64,000 nucleotides of DNA from Marasmius tenuissimus (Eukaryota; Basidiomycota; Agaricomycetes; Agaricales; Marasmiaceae), in NCBI GenBank assembly GCA_029532415.1, contig JAQOTA010000050.1, positions 3,100,001-3,164,000 on the forward strand, read 5' to 3'. Position 1 is the first letter of the stretch. The number at the start of each line of letters is the position of its first letter. The notes beneath the pieces were generated by a model that was not told the DNA's origin, ran no database searches, and saw nothing but the letters and a program-made list of their open reading frames with translations. Shown in pieces: positions 24,908 through 36,469 of the stretch. The translations under genes were made by a program, and so were the position numbers.

Positions 24908-27203
24908 ATGACCACGACCTCCCCGGCTCCTGCAGCTACAGAACACAAAGCTGAACTCAGTAGTTCTTCCATAACGGCGAAGGACTCTGAGAAATCACAG
25001 CAGCCTTCACGGTGGAACATACTACAAGCTTCGGAATGGGACATTCTCTTGTTTTCAACCGCTCTCAAGATTCTTCTGTTCCCCGCGTAGTGAGTTACCG
25101 AGCAGCTGGAACGTAGGCTCTGAATGACTCACAGCCCATCTAGTCGTTCAACAGACTTTGAAGTTCACAGAAACTGGCTCGCAATCACACATTCCCTTCC
25201 CTTGTCCAAATGGTACTTTGACGTGTGTCTCCGGGTGCTTTCTCCGCGTTGCGCGACATACTCACTCTGCGTTCTTCATAGACGACGTCCGAGTGGAGTA
25301 TGTCCTCTTTCAACTCGAACAAGAATGTCATTGACTGGATCAAATCGACCACCAGCTCTCGATTACCCTCCGTTCTTTGCCTATTTCGAGAAGATACTAT
25401 CCATACCCGTCTCGTTTATTGACCCCAGGATCGTGAATCTTGACAACTTGAATTATGACTCGTGGTCTGTTATAGCATATCAGCGTACCACGGTCATCTT
25501 GACTGAATTTGTCCTTGGAGCTGCCGTTCTCAAGTGAGTCTTTCCTGTACGCCCAGAGTCTTCGATAATTGATCATTGGTACTATTGTCACAGATTTATA
25601 CGAGGTTCTGCCGACCCCGACACCCAACGCTGGATTTCAGCTTCGATATTTTTACACCCCGGGTTCCTTATTGTTGATCATATCCACTTCCAGTATAATG
25701 GATTCATGTTTGGCATCCTACTATGGTCTATTCTTATGGCCCGTAACGTGGGTTGTTCCTCAGTCCTGACAGAGCGCGTCTTCACGATCGTTTACAGGGC
25801 CAAAAGCTAGCCAGCGGGATTTTATTCGCTGTGCTGCTTAACTTCAAGCATCTGTACATGTATCTCGCAGTAAGTTGACCGCGCCAGGTGCCAGAACCAC
25901 GCTCATTCCTCTCCAAGCCCGCCTATTTTATCTACCTGCTCAGATCGTTCTGTCTGTCGCCTGCTGGTCGATTACAGATCAAGAACTTTCTCGCTCTCGC
26001 CAATGCCGTTATTGGAGTTTTCATCGCGTCCCTCGGGCCATTTATCGTTATGGGGCAAATCCCTCAGTTATTGTCCCGCTTGTTTCCATTCACGCGTGGT
26101 CTGAACCACGCGTACTGGGCACCGAACGCCTGGGCACTCGTCACTACTGTGGACAGAGTGCTTCTGAGATGTAAGTACCTGGCCTAACCGGTCTACTTTT
26201 AGTGTCCATGTTCGTTGACCTCTTGCTCCTAGATGTTCAAAAGATGGGCCTTGAAGTCCCAATCAACCCAGAAGGAGTTGTGTCTTCTTCTCGCGGGCTC
26301 GTTGGAGACACAGTGTTTGCAGTTTTACCTAACGTGAAGCCTATTCACACGTTTACTATCACGATAGTCTTCCAATCCGTCAGTCTATTTTGGTGGCTTT
26401 GATAGATGAGCGCTCATCGTACTCTGGCGGCTAGGTTATTCTTCTCAGATTATGGATGAAACCAACGTACAAGTCCTTCTTAACGGCTCTCACACTGTGC
26501 GGTTATACGTCTTTCTTGTTTGGATGGCATGTGCACGAGAAAGCGATATTGATGGTCCTCGTCCCGCTGAGGTGTGTATTTTTGCTAACATTATTTCTTT
26601 TCTCCCTCGTATTTCGCGTGGGTTGACCGGTATCCTTAGTTTGCTTGCTGCGGAACGGCAAGCTTATTTCCGCACGTTCATACTGGCATCGGTAGCCGGC
26701 ATCTTCTCTTTATTCCCCTTGCTCTTCACTCCCACAGGTATGTTTTCGACGCGTTGCTCCTTTTAGCTTCTTCTAACCCCACACACAGAATCGATAGTTG
26801 AGGTGCTATATTCGGTCGGGTGGCTCATATTTACTTACTTGCCGCTCTCAAAACGCGTCTATGAGTAAGTCATGTAACATCGTTTGCTCGGCCGTAAGAC
26901 TAAAGGCTCCGAATCTCCAACTACAACTTCAGATTTCCTAAGTCTCTCTCCTATGTCGTCTTAGATATCGTGGAGAAGATCTACCTGTTCGGCTTTATCC
27001 CCCTAAAGGTGTTTGTCGCCTTGTTCCCCCACGCAGTCTCTTGGTGGAGGGGCGGAACTGCCTCTTCGGATATGGAGTTTTTACCACTCATGGTGACGAG
27101 TGTGTACTGTGCGATTGGTATCGTGTGGGCGTATATCAGGCTAATATACGTCTATGTGAACGACGAGACAACCTATCAAGGACAGCTTAGTGTAATACAG
27201 TAG
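24908..27203 (+). CDS. ALG8: dolichyl-P-Glc:Glc1Man9GlcNAc2-PP-dolichol alpha-1,3-glucosyltransferase
   Basis: ER multi-pass glucosyltransferase (GT57) that adds the second glucose to the lipid-linked N-glycan precursor. The N-terminus [20 protein letters not shown] is followed by [20 protein letters not shown] (lumenal DE-type loop of the ALG6/ALG8 family). Diagnostic ALG8 blocks follow: [17 protein letters not shown] region, [66 protein letters not shown] and [19 protein letters not shown]. The C-terminal part is hydrophobic and ends [28 protein letters not shown] and HAYWAPN distinguish ALG8 from ALG6 less sharply than database comparison would, so ALG6 is the alternative. Many introns. 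Confidence 0.88.
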
Positions 27204-27268
27204 ACTATAAAGCTCTGTAGACAGGTATAATGGTACACATAGCTAGAATGGAACGTTTGGGAGTGGAA

Positions 27269-28004
27269 TCATCCATTTGGACTCCGTTCCGCTCTGAGGA
27301 GAATGTCGTGAGCTCCGAGGTAGACCTCTTGAAGGATTGGGAAGTGAGGAAGGATGTTCTGCTTGCTTCAGTGAGATTCTGTCATAGGTTTCACGGTAAG
27401 GACAGCTTACGGGGAACAAAACTTCGAGATCTATGGTGTCGGGGGCACGCTCATTGATGGCAAGTAAGTAGTATCGGATGTTCCATGTTTTGATGGCTTC
27501 GTTTATGACCACGTCGCGCAAATTGGCTTTGGGTATGAAGCGTCTTGTAGCAGATAAGGTCCATGGGGGTATACCTCGATGTGTCTCTAGTTGAATACCG
27601 TGGCGAGGAAGGACTATGACAGATTCTAGGATGCCTTTAGAAGTAGGAGACTTTGCGAATACTTGAAGACGCACCGAAAAGAACCTGAGTGCACCTCATC
27701 CATAGTAAAAGAATAGCGATTGAAATAATGATAGCCCGTGGCCAAAAGCTAACCTGATTCAAAGGAGCTGCTTTACTTGAGAATTCCAGTACAGCGCACA
27801 CAACAAACTCACCTTCGGCCAGAGGTAGGAAATTATTACCGGTGGGATGCAATCTCGCCAGGACCAGCTCGACGAGCCTCGAACTACCTTACCGCTCCCA
27901 TCTCGCTTCAACCTCCAGTTCTCGACCCTAAACTCGGTAAACGCTGAGGAACGAAGAACAGAGAATTCCGGGTTGGTTGAAGGTAGTGGATGGAAGCGCT
28001 TCAT
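27269..28004 (-). CDS. GPI15: GPI-GlcNAc transferase subunit PIG-H/Gpi15
   Basis: Subunit of the ER complex for the first step of GPI-anchor synthesis. Exon 1 starts MKRFHPLPSTNPEFSVLRSS at 28004 and ends IISYLWPK. Exon 2 carries a hydrophobic hairpin (VSFWPRAIIISIAILLLW). A 40-nt intron joins VLFG to ILESVIVLPRHGIQLETHRG. The family core is RRFIPKANLRDVVINEAI followed by RYYLLAINE and LEVLFP. The last intron leads to NILPHFPILQEVYLGAHDIL and the stop at 27269-27271. The FIPxxxxRDVVINEA block is the PIG-H hallmark. Its 3' end is only 65 bp from that of ALG8 on the other strand. Confidence 0.86.
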
Positions 28005-28242
28005 CTACAGCGGGCGCTTATGCAACCGTTGCCGATTGTGCTTGGCGCTCAAACCCTGAAACGCCTGTGAGCAACGCGGGCGGCTAAAAAAAACTTTCCT
28101 CCTCCTCACCACCAAGTCGTTTTGGCCTCCCGAGTTATCGTCCATAAAATCGACTCCAAGACTCTATCTCTGTTCCGCTCAAAGGAATCTTGCTCAGGAG
28201 TACTGGTATAGTTGTTCTGGTTTTGAGCGGGTTGTCCTCACT

Positions 28243-29494
28243 ATGGTACGCCTGTATCGTTCTTGATTCAAAGCCTCTCATCTACAACGTTCTTAGCTTC
28301 GACGTCAAATACGTGAAAGGAGGCAATATGTTTATGCGAAATCGCTAGAAGCGCAAGAACGCCAGACCTATGAGCGCAAGCAACAATTGAAAGACGCGCT
28401 TGCAACTGGCAAGCCGATGCCGACAGAGTTAAAGAAGGACTCGAGGAAATTAGGAAAAGAGCTCGAATTTGACGAGGCTCAAGCAGGTTAATTCTATTCA
28501 GAAGTATCCTACAGTCCCTCGCTTATTTTAGCATCTCAGACCCTACAACTCATATCGACAATGAATACTCTAGAGCCGGTATTCAAGACCCCAAAATTGT
28601 AATCACGACGTCGAGAGATCCATCGTCAAAGCTCCTTCAGTTCTCCAAGGTAAGTATCGACATACTCAATCGAGCCCGGCTTTTGTAATCAATGTGGTTT
28701 CAAGGAAATGAGACTAGTCTTCCCAAATTCTCATCGAGTGAACCGAGGAAACTATGTGATAAAGGAACTGGCAGACGCGTGCAGAGCAAACGACGTAACA
28801 GACTTGATAGTTCTACATGAACATCGTGGTGTTCCTGGTGCGCAACAGTTTCCTCTAGACTTCCAGTCTCGGCTGACGGTCCTTGTGGCCTAGATGCTAT
28901 GATTGTCTCTCACTTCCCCCATGGACCGACAGTGTACTTCACCCTCAATAACGTTCAGCTACGGCACGATATCGCGACGTACAAAGAATCGACCGTCTCG
29001 GAACAATACCCACATCTAATCTTCGAAAACTTTTCGTCCAAACTTGGAGAAAGAATACAGGACGTCCTGAAATACCTTTTCCCCGTTCCCAAAGAGGATA
29101 GCAAAAGAGTAATGACATTCGCGAATGAGGACGATTTCATATCGTTCCGGTCAGTCTCATTTATTCTCTCGACGTGCTTGTGCTAACAAACGCGAACCCA
29201 AGGCATCATGTGTTTGTGAAGCTACCACAACAGGTTCAGCTGGCCGAAGTAGGACCGCGGTTCGAAATGAAGCGTGAGTTCATATTCCACTCAGCGCAAC
29301 ATTGACTGACCATTGCCATTACTGTAGCCTACGAGATAAGACAGGGAACGATAGAACAGACAGAAGCAGAACGGGAATGGGTGCTGTCTCATTACTCACG
29401 GACAGCGAAGAAGCGCAATGTGTTGACAGGTTCGGGCTCGTATTCCGGCCCTCGACACGCAAATCGTCCTCCGTCAAAGAAGGCCAAACGATGA
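28243..29494 (+). CDS. IMP4: U3 snoRNP protein Imp4 (Brix domain)
   Basis: SSU processome component needed for 18S pre-rRNA cleavage in the nucleolus. The first coding exon is the ATG alone (28243-28245). A 51-nt intron (28246-28296) follows, and translation resumes [20 protein letters not shown]. The Brix domain includes [60 protein letters not shown] (spliced), [37 protein letters not shown] and [20 protein letters not shown]. The C-terminus is basic ([14 protein letters not shown]), fitting nucleolar targeting. The domain looks complete with no missing block. Confidence 0.94.
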
Positions 29495-29602
29495 CCAGTG
29501 TTCTTTGTTGTTCCAGTGTACTTATATCATACTACTTGTAGTCTCCTCGATTTCACCCGCCTTATTTTACAACGTACTCCCCACCAAGTGCTTTTCATCC
29601 GT

Positions 29603-31447
29603 TCAATCGACAGTGAGTTTTTTGTCTAGCTCGGCAAAGCCTTCAAACAAGGCCTCGAAGAGATCGATACAACTTTGCACGTCGCTGAAAGCCGTAATCA
29701 GTCAAGGGCGCTTTGGACGTTCGGGAAGACGAAACCTACCCTGATCCTGCGGTTTCCCTAATGGAGTGCATAGACAGCATTGCAGACCCGACGTCGACAA
29801 CTCTCATACCAATCGTGGAGAGGTGTGGCCCGACAGTAGAACCGCAAGCCCTGGCAGAGAGAACTCAACGACATGCACTTGCGAGAACACAACACACTTA
29901 CATGTCGTTGCGAACCTCAAATTCTTGTACTTTACCACCCTTCTTCTCAACCAACTTCTTTACGATGAAGGATCCGATAGCATCGCTAGTGTACCTTTGC
30001 TTCGCATTGGTCTTGATAACCATGCCACCGTTGATGTGAGGTTTGTGGTTGACCTCATGCTTTGAGTTATAGTTGGGATGGATAGCGTGTCCCATGTCGC
30101 ACGAAAGAAGGAATGACTGAGCAATGCTCTGTGCTAGTGTCTCTTGAGTGGGTGACAAACGGTTCAACAGAGAAGGAATGAGATTGGATTCGGCACCCGT
30201 GGTGGAGACACTTCCAACTTCTTCGTGGTTGAAGAGCGCGATGACATTGACATTGCCCTCGAGTGTTGGGAAGAGATTTGAGGAACCGGTGTTGATGAGA
30301 GCTTCAAGTGCGCAGTAGCTGGAGTGGTGGTATACGTAAAAGTTCAATCAACCGAAAGAATCAGTACACTTACGACGAAAATTGGTTGTCCATTCGCGGA
30401 CTGAAGATGAACTCGTTGTTCAATCCTCCGATGACCGCTGGCTGAGTGTCGTAGAGATGACTGTTGGCTTTGTTATGAGGTAAACTTCGCTACAGAGCAG
30501 GAGGTGTCAGCCTACAGCTCAAAGTCGTGAATCCCCTCTGGTGCGACCGACAGCTCGCCGGCTAACAGTGAGAGAAGGGCAGAGTGGTGATTGTCGCGCA
30601 CACTCGTGGCAGGTGCAGGTGCAGGTGCCTCGGTCTTCTTTTCTTCGGTGGAACTGGGGGCGTTCAGTTGTGAGGCTACCAGGCCGAGAACGGGAACAAA
30701 TTCCGTTTCTTGATTGAACTTGAAGTTGCTGTTCACATCCCTGTCCACTGAAATCTTCTAGTTTTATTTATCTGGGAAAAAGAAGGCAGCGCAGTCGCTC
30801 ACGATGGATAGCCAGAGTGGGAATCCGCAAGATCGGCCGGTCGATTCTGACGAGACGAGATGAGAACTGCCCTGATTTGTCGGATGTGACCACTCTTCCG
30901 GCGAGCGAAAGATCTCTATCGAGCCATGAATGCCAGATCCCTCCACCGTACGTTTCGACGCCGACTTGAAGATAACCCGAGTTCTCTCGTTTGGAGATGG
31001 GGCGAACCTTAGAAACGAGATGAGTTTCGACAACAGTTAGTATGTTCAAACGCGCACTCTGAGGTTTGGACTATCGATATGAGTGGCTACAATACTCAGC
31101 CCAGCACCGTGTTGCCACTTTTGAGGCAAGGTGAATGCAACAACGCAAGATTGGTTGCTTCGAGGAAAGATCAGAAGGATATAGAAGGTAGTTTTGACTC
31201 GAGAGCACACCGGGTAAAGTAGTATTTCCCGCCAGCCTTCATTTCTTTATCCCAAGTGTCGGATTCCCTCAGCTTGTAGGGATCAATTTCCTGGTCGGAT
31301 GTTCTAGTGAGATGAACCTACCTTCCTGAAACCAGCCTTTTCAAGACGCTGAGATGCATTGAAGGTAGCGTGAAACGGTGTGGGTGATGCATTGACAAAG
31401 CCCAGCAGGCGCGTCGCAGCTTCGGGCGCGGAGGAATAACGCATCAT
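29603..31447 (-). CDS. APE4: aspartyl aminopeptidase, M18 family
   Basis: Di-zinc aminopeptidase removing N-terminal Asp/Glu; DNPEP/Ape4 type, cytosolic or vacuolar. [20 protein letters not shown] (start 31447) leads to [20 protein letters not shown]. The metal and active-site set of M18 is complete: H and D in [15 protein letters not shown] in [13 protein letters not shown] in [18 protein letters not shown] in [20 protein letters not shown]; and the final H in [10 protein letters not shown] (near 29660). The region before the catalytic D has a Glu/Pro/Ala insert ([20 protein letters not shown]). An in-frame upstream ATG at 31567 would overlap the start codon of the divergent WDR3/DIP2 gene, so 31447 is preferred. 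Confidence 0.9.
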
Positions 31448-31565
31448 GGTAAGGATGAGAGGACGGAAGTAAGCTCGCGAATCCCGTGCCAAGTACAATG
31501 CCGGTGGCAGGCACATCACGGCACTTTGGTCAGATTTTTTCTTTCGCGACTGCTCTCCCTCCATC

Positions 31566-34500
31566 ATGGTGCAAAGTTATTTGAGGCACGGTCCTACTCA
31601 GGTACTCAGTTTCAATGCAGGTTATCGAACACCACAGGATTGATTTACTCTACCTTTGCAGGCATTTGGTCTAGTATGCAGCTCATCGTCCAACTCGTTA
31701 TACGATGGTAAATTGGCTTATGCTCCCGCCCTCGAGGATGTTTTGGTTTGGGATGTCAAGAAGGGTGAAATGGTGCGTCTCTCTAGACTTGGCCACACTT
31801 TCTTTAAGCTGACTTGTTTCTCTGCTTAGCTCTCGATGTGGCACGAAACTGGACATCGGGCCGAAGTGACTTGCATCCATCGTTCTCCCAAACCAAATAC
31901 TTTCGCAGTGGGCTATGCCGATGGCTCTATTCGTCTATGGGACTCAGCATCGGCATCTGTCATAACGACCTTCAACGGTCATAAAAAAGCGGTGACCGCA
32001 TTGGCTTTCGATGAGCAGGGCACCCACCTGGCGTCTGGCTCGCAGGATACCGACCTTATTATATGGGATGTTGTCGGAGAAGCTGGGTTATACCGGTAAG
32101 CTTACGTGCTTTGATTCTGAATCTTCCTTGACATTTACTTAGGCTGCGAGGTCACCGAGACCAAATCACCTGTATTAAGTTTTTACCAGCATTCAGCGAC
32201 ATTCCTTCCACATCCACCGCGTCGGCATTCGGTGCACTACTCACAACTTCCAAGGATACTTTCATCAAACTTTGGGATCTATCCACCCAACACTGCATGC
32301 AGACAGTTGTCGCACACCGCTCCGACATATGGTCGCTAGATATTGACATTGACCAGAACCTGATATTCACTGGAAGCGGCGATGGGGAGGTGAAGGCTTG
32401 GAAAATTGACCGAGATATCATTTCGGGAGGATTGAGGGAGACAGATACTGGAGAAGTACGTCACGATAATCCATACCTTCTTTATCGTCTAAGACAGTCT
32501 CGCAGGTTGCGAAGGCCATTAAAGCTATCTCCTCCCTACCACTCTCATCAAAGCATCGTATTTCCCAGATTTCCTTCCACCCGACGCACCCATTCCTCGC
32601 AGTGCAGTCTCACGATCGATCCGTTGAGATATTTAGGATACGAACAGAGGAAGAAATCCGGAAAAAGCAGGCTCGGAGGAAGAAAAGGGCAAAAGAAAAG
32701 CAAGAGAAGAAAGGGAAAGATGAGGGTGCGACTGAGCGAAGCAACGAAGATCCCGAAGATGCCGAGATTGGTATCGTAGACCTCTTTACACCTTACGCTA
32801 TCGTTCGAGGGAGCGGGAAAATAAGGTCGTTTGACTTTGGTCCTGGAGATACCAACGCAAAATCCGGAATACAGGTTCGTGTCTAACGCTTACAAGGAAT
32901 CTCTGGTGTCTCTGGTTTCTCATGTTCCTCTAGATCCTGACGGCCTTGTCTTCCAACGCCCTTGAGGTGTACTCTATTCCACTTCCTTCGAAATCAAAAG
33001 AACTGCCAGAACCTAGTCGGATTTACTCAGTGGATCTACCGGGACACAGAGCAGATGTTCGTACATTGTGTCTCAGCTCCGACGACCAACTACTTGCGTC
33101 CGCCTCTAATGGTAAGTTGTCAGTCTCAGCCGCGTCCTCAATACTGAAAAGTGCACATTATAAGGATCCCTCAAGATCTGGAACATGAAGACGACTGCAT
33201 GCATTCGCACCATGGACTGTGGGGCTGCTGTGTGTAGTACTTTCCTTCCAGGCGATAGACATGTTCGTGTCTCTCCTTGCCGAGTTGCTAGTTCTTCTGT
33301 AGCTGACTCTTGCTTTGTAGGTCGCCGTGGGGACAAAATCAGGAGAAATCCTCATCTTTGACGTCTCGTCTTCCTCCTTGATCGAGACGGTGGCAGCACA
33401 TTCTGGAACAGTTTGGTCGCTGCATGTTCGAGAAGATGGGCTGGCAATGGTCAGTGGGGGCGCCGATAAGGATGTCAAGTTCTGGGAGTTTAAACATAAG
33501 GAAGCGAGTGACCAGAACGTGAATCTGTACAAAAACCGACTCTCTGCTGTCGCTAATCACCTTTTCCACAGACTCAGAGTGGCCGATTGCTGTCGCTTGT
33601 CCACTACCGGACACTAAAGATGACAGACGATGTTTTGTCCGTGAGATACAGCCCAAATAGCAAGTTTCTTGCGGTCGCTCTCCTCGACTCGACGGTCAAG
33701 GTGTTCTATCAAGACACCCTCAAGTTTTTCTTGTCGCTCTATGGCCACAAGGTACGACGGAACGTATTCGTTCTCGCTTGCGCCACTCATTAATGCTCCC
33801 CACAAACAGCTCCCCGTCCTGTCGATGGACATTTCCTCCGATTCAAAACTCATAGTCACCTGCTCGGCCGACAAGAACGTCAAGATATGGGGTCTCGACT
33901 TTGGGGACTGTCACAAATCTATATTTGCTCATGATGAGAGTGTGATGCAAGTTGCTTTTGAGAGGGATTCTCATTACTTTTGGACGGTCGGAAAAGATAA
34001 AATGGTGAAATACTGGGACGGGGATAAGGTACGCGCCGTTTGAGTTTAATAGTAACCATCATACGTTACTGATCAACATCCGCTAGTTCGAAAACATACA
34101 GCGCCTTGAGGGACATCACGGTGAAGTCTGGGCTCTTGTATTGAGCCACCATGGAAACTTCGTGATTTCCGGGTCACACGACAAATCTATCCGTGTTTGG
34201 GAGAAATTAGACGAGCCCGTAAGTCCCAGGAAACAGCATTTAGATTCGGATTTAGTGACACACCGATCTTTCAGCTATTCCTGGAGGAGGAACGAGAGAA
34301 AGAGCTCGAGGAATTGTATGAACGTGGTGTCGCAGATACGCTCAATCAGCAAAATACCACGACTGCACCGGGTTCCAATGACAACACGGCAGAGGCGACT
34401 GGGGTTAGCAAGCAAACAACAGAAACCTTGATGGCTGGAGAACGGATCATCGAGGCCTTGGATCTCGCGGACGCCGAGCGCGAGGCCTTCAGGCAATATG

Positions 34501-35065
34501 AAGATTCAATCTCAAGAATGTCCGAAAACGACGCCATGAAACTTCAGCCTCCTCCGAGGAATCCCGTTTTAGCCGGCTACGATCTTGAACCTGAAGCCTA
34601 TGTTCTCCGTGTGGTGGAGAAAATCCCGAATACGGCGTTGCAGGACGCGCTCCTCGTATTGCCTTTCGGAAAAGTTGTTTCACTGATGAACTATCTCAAC
34701 ATCTGGGCTTTGAGGGTATGTTTCTCCGTTTCTTGCATATTTTTGTCGCGCTTAAGTCTCCTTAGGAATGGAGCATACCCTTGGTGTCACGTATTATCTT
34801 CTTCCTATTGAAAACACACCATCACCAGATCGTGGCAAATCGTATAATGCGGACATCGCTCATACCTTTGCGAAAACATTTACGAGCGGCATTGCACCGA
34901 CAAAAGGAGATGATAGGGTATAATTTGGCTGCTCTCCAATATTTGCGTCAACGAAATGGTCATGATCGGACGGCTCAATTTTTCGAAGAAGAGCAAGATG
35001 AAGAAACAGTGCGCACGAAGATTTCGGAGGGCAAGAAGCGAAAGAGGGTTTCTATAAAGACATGA
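31566..35065 (+). CDS. DIP2: U3 snoRNP WD40 protein Dip2/Utp12 (WDR3)
   Basis: Twin WD40 propeller subunit of the UTP-B complex of the SSU processome. [20 protein letters not shown] begins at 31566. Blades include [86 protein letters not shown] and [17 protein letters not shown] charged insert ([20 protein letters not shown]) separates the first propeller region from the second, which includes [38 protein letters not shown] and [17 protein letters not shown]. The C-terminal Utp12 helical domain ([20 protein letters not shown], then [20 protein letters not shown]) ends with a [10 protein letters not shown] tail. It appears complete. Confidence 0.95.
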
Positions 35066-35188
35066 CAAGTCTAGTAATAGGATGTGATTGATACAAAAGT
35101 GGTGTTGGTTCAAGATACAGCGCTATATGCTACAAATCTACGTTGACAATGAATATGACTTTAGTAAGTGTCCAATAGTAAGGCTTGT

Positions 35189-36237
35189 TCATTTCGGTCC
35201 CCAAAGATCATTCGACCTACAGGCGAAGGAAGTCAGGTGAAGTCGGGATTGTTGACTAGACGCGGGCGCTTACCACAAACGGTTCACGAGAGGAAGTTCG
35301 AGTGCGGGCCTCATCTGAATGTTGTCCAGCCGACCCTCGTCCAAGCTAGCAAGTGCACTGAACGCCGCTTTGGTCAAGTCGACATGTTTCGATCCTTTTG
35401 TACATCCGGCACAAGTGTCGACTACCCTCACAAAGATACATTTCTCCGGCCCATTGCAAACTAGATAATGTTAGCAAAGCCCAGTGAATCAGATGGGGTA
35501 GTGCTCACGTTCGAGAAATTTGAAACATTGTGGCTTCTCTTTCCAACCTTCCAGCGTCACAGCACATACAAACGATGAGTCCTGAGGTTCGCCTATCAGA
35601 TATATATCTTATATGCGTATGTAATAAGTGACTCGCCGTGGGGGTCCAAATTTCATTCGCCCAACAGCTTGGCCGCAAAAGGTCGTTCCCGGTGTACCTG
35701 GTAAACGGCGATTGAGTACCGAGATATGGATGTGCTATCATACAACACGTACCAAGTGATGGTAACGGGCTCAGCCTCGCCAGATGTGCGGAATTTCTTG
35801 CCCGAGGAACCAGCAACAGGTTCGAGGATGGATTCAGCCTTGAGTTTCGGGATCGTCTTGGGTTTGGCGGGCTTTTTAGGACTGGCCGTATTCGCTCCTT
35901 CGTTTGACTTCTCTTTCTTTCTCCCTTTCCTCGCGTTTTGCGCGTCCTGCGCGACTTTGACGCTCGCCCTGACTTTCTTGTCCTCGTGTTCTCTGGATCT
36001 AGCTTCAACGACTTGATGGTGATCGTGGCGATACTTGTAGGGTAAGTCTGTAGCATTCACAGAGGTCCACCCATCGCGAGATTGAAATACATAGGAGTTT
36101 CCGAGCGAGTGGGCTCTTGCGTAGAGTGACCGAACTTGAGATGTGGAAGGCAGTGTAGAGGCAGATACCGCAGGGCAGTCAACAAGAAACGTAATTAGAG
36201 CTGCAAGAGCAAAGAAAACGGGCTTTCTGAAGTACAT
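35189..36237 (-). CDS. secreted double-psi beta-barrel (barwin/expansin-like) protein
   Basis: Predicted extracellular protein. The start MYFRKPVFFALAALITFLVD with CPAVSA forms a signal peptide. A Lys/Arg/Ala/Pro-rich linker follows (KGRKKEKSNEGANTASPKKP), then the C-terminal DPBB domain: VTITWYTGNDLLRPSCWA (spliced), FVCAVTLEGWKEKPQCFKFL, CNGPEKCIFVRVVDTCAGCT, KGSKHVDLTKAAFSALASLD. The TWY, CAGC and HVDL blocks are typical of RlpA-like/expansin-like fungal proteins. After NRLW an intron (donor TG|gtaagc) leads to SNDLWGPK and the stop at 35189-35191, a common agaric ending. Its ligand is unknown; wall polysaccharide binding is inferred from the fold. It shares a 232-bp divergent region with the transcription factor at 36470. 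Confidence 0.86.
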
Positions 36238-36469
36238 GTTCAAGGCGAGCTTTGAGATATGAGGTGCTTGAGAGAGAAATCTTGCAGTCTTGGTGGACGA
36301 GAGGAAAGCCTGGCGAGCTCGCGAAGCTCTCTGTGGCATTCCGGCATCTTCGGCATTTTTGACGTGACATCAGTCCTTCGGTTGACATTAACCTCCATTA
36401 AGTCGACGCTGACTGAGGCCCCTTCAACTCCTTCATTTCAATGTTCTCGAATAACCACCATCATCTACG

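Noticed and set aside
31448..31567. N-terminal extension of the aspartyl aminopeptidase to the ATG at 31567
   Set aside because: It would overlap the DIP2 start, and the extra 40 residues have no counterpart in the M18 family, whose members begin shortly before the [11 protein letters not shown] block.
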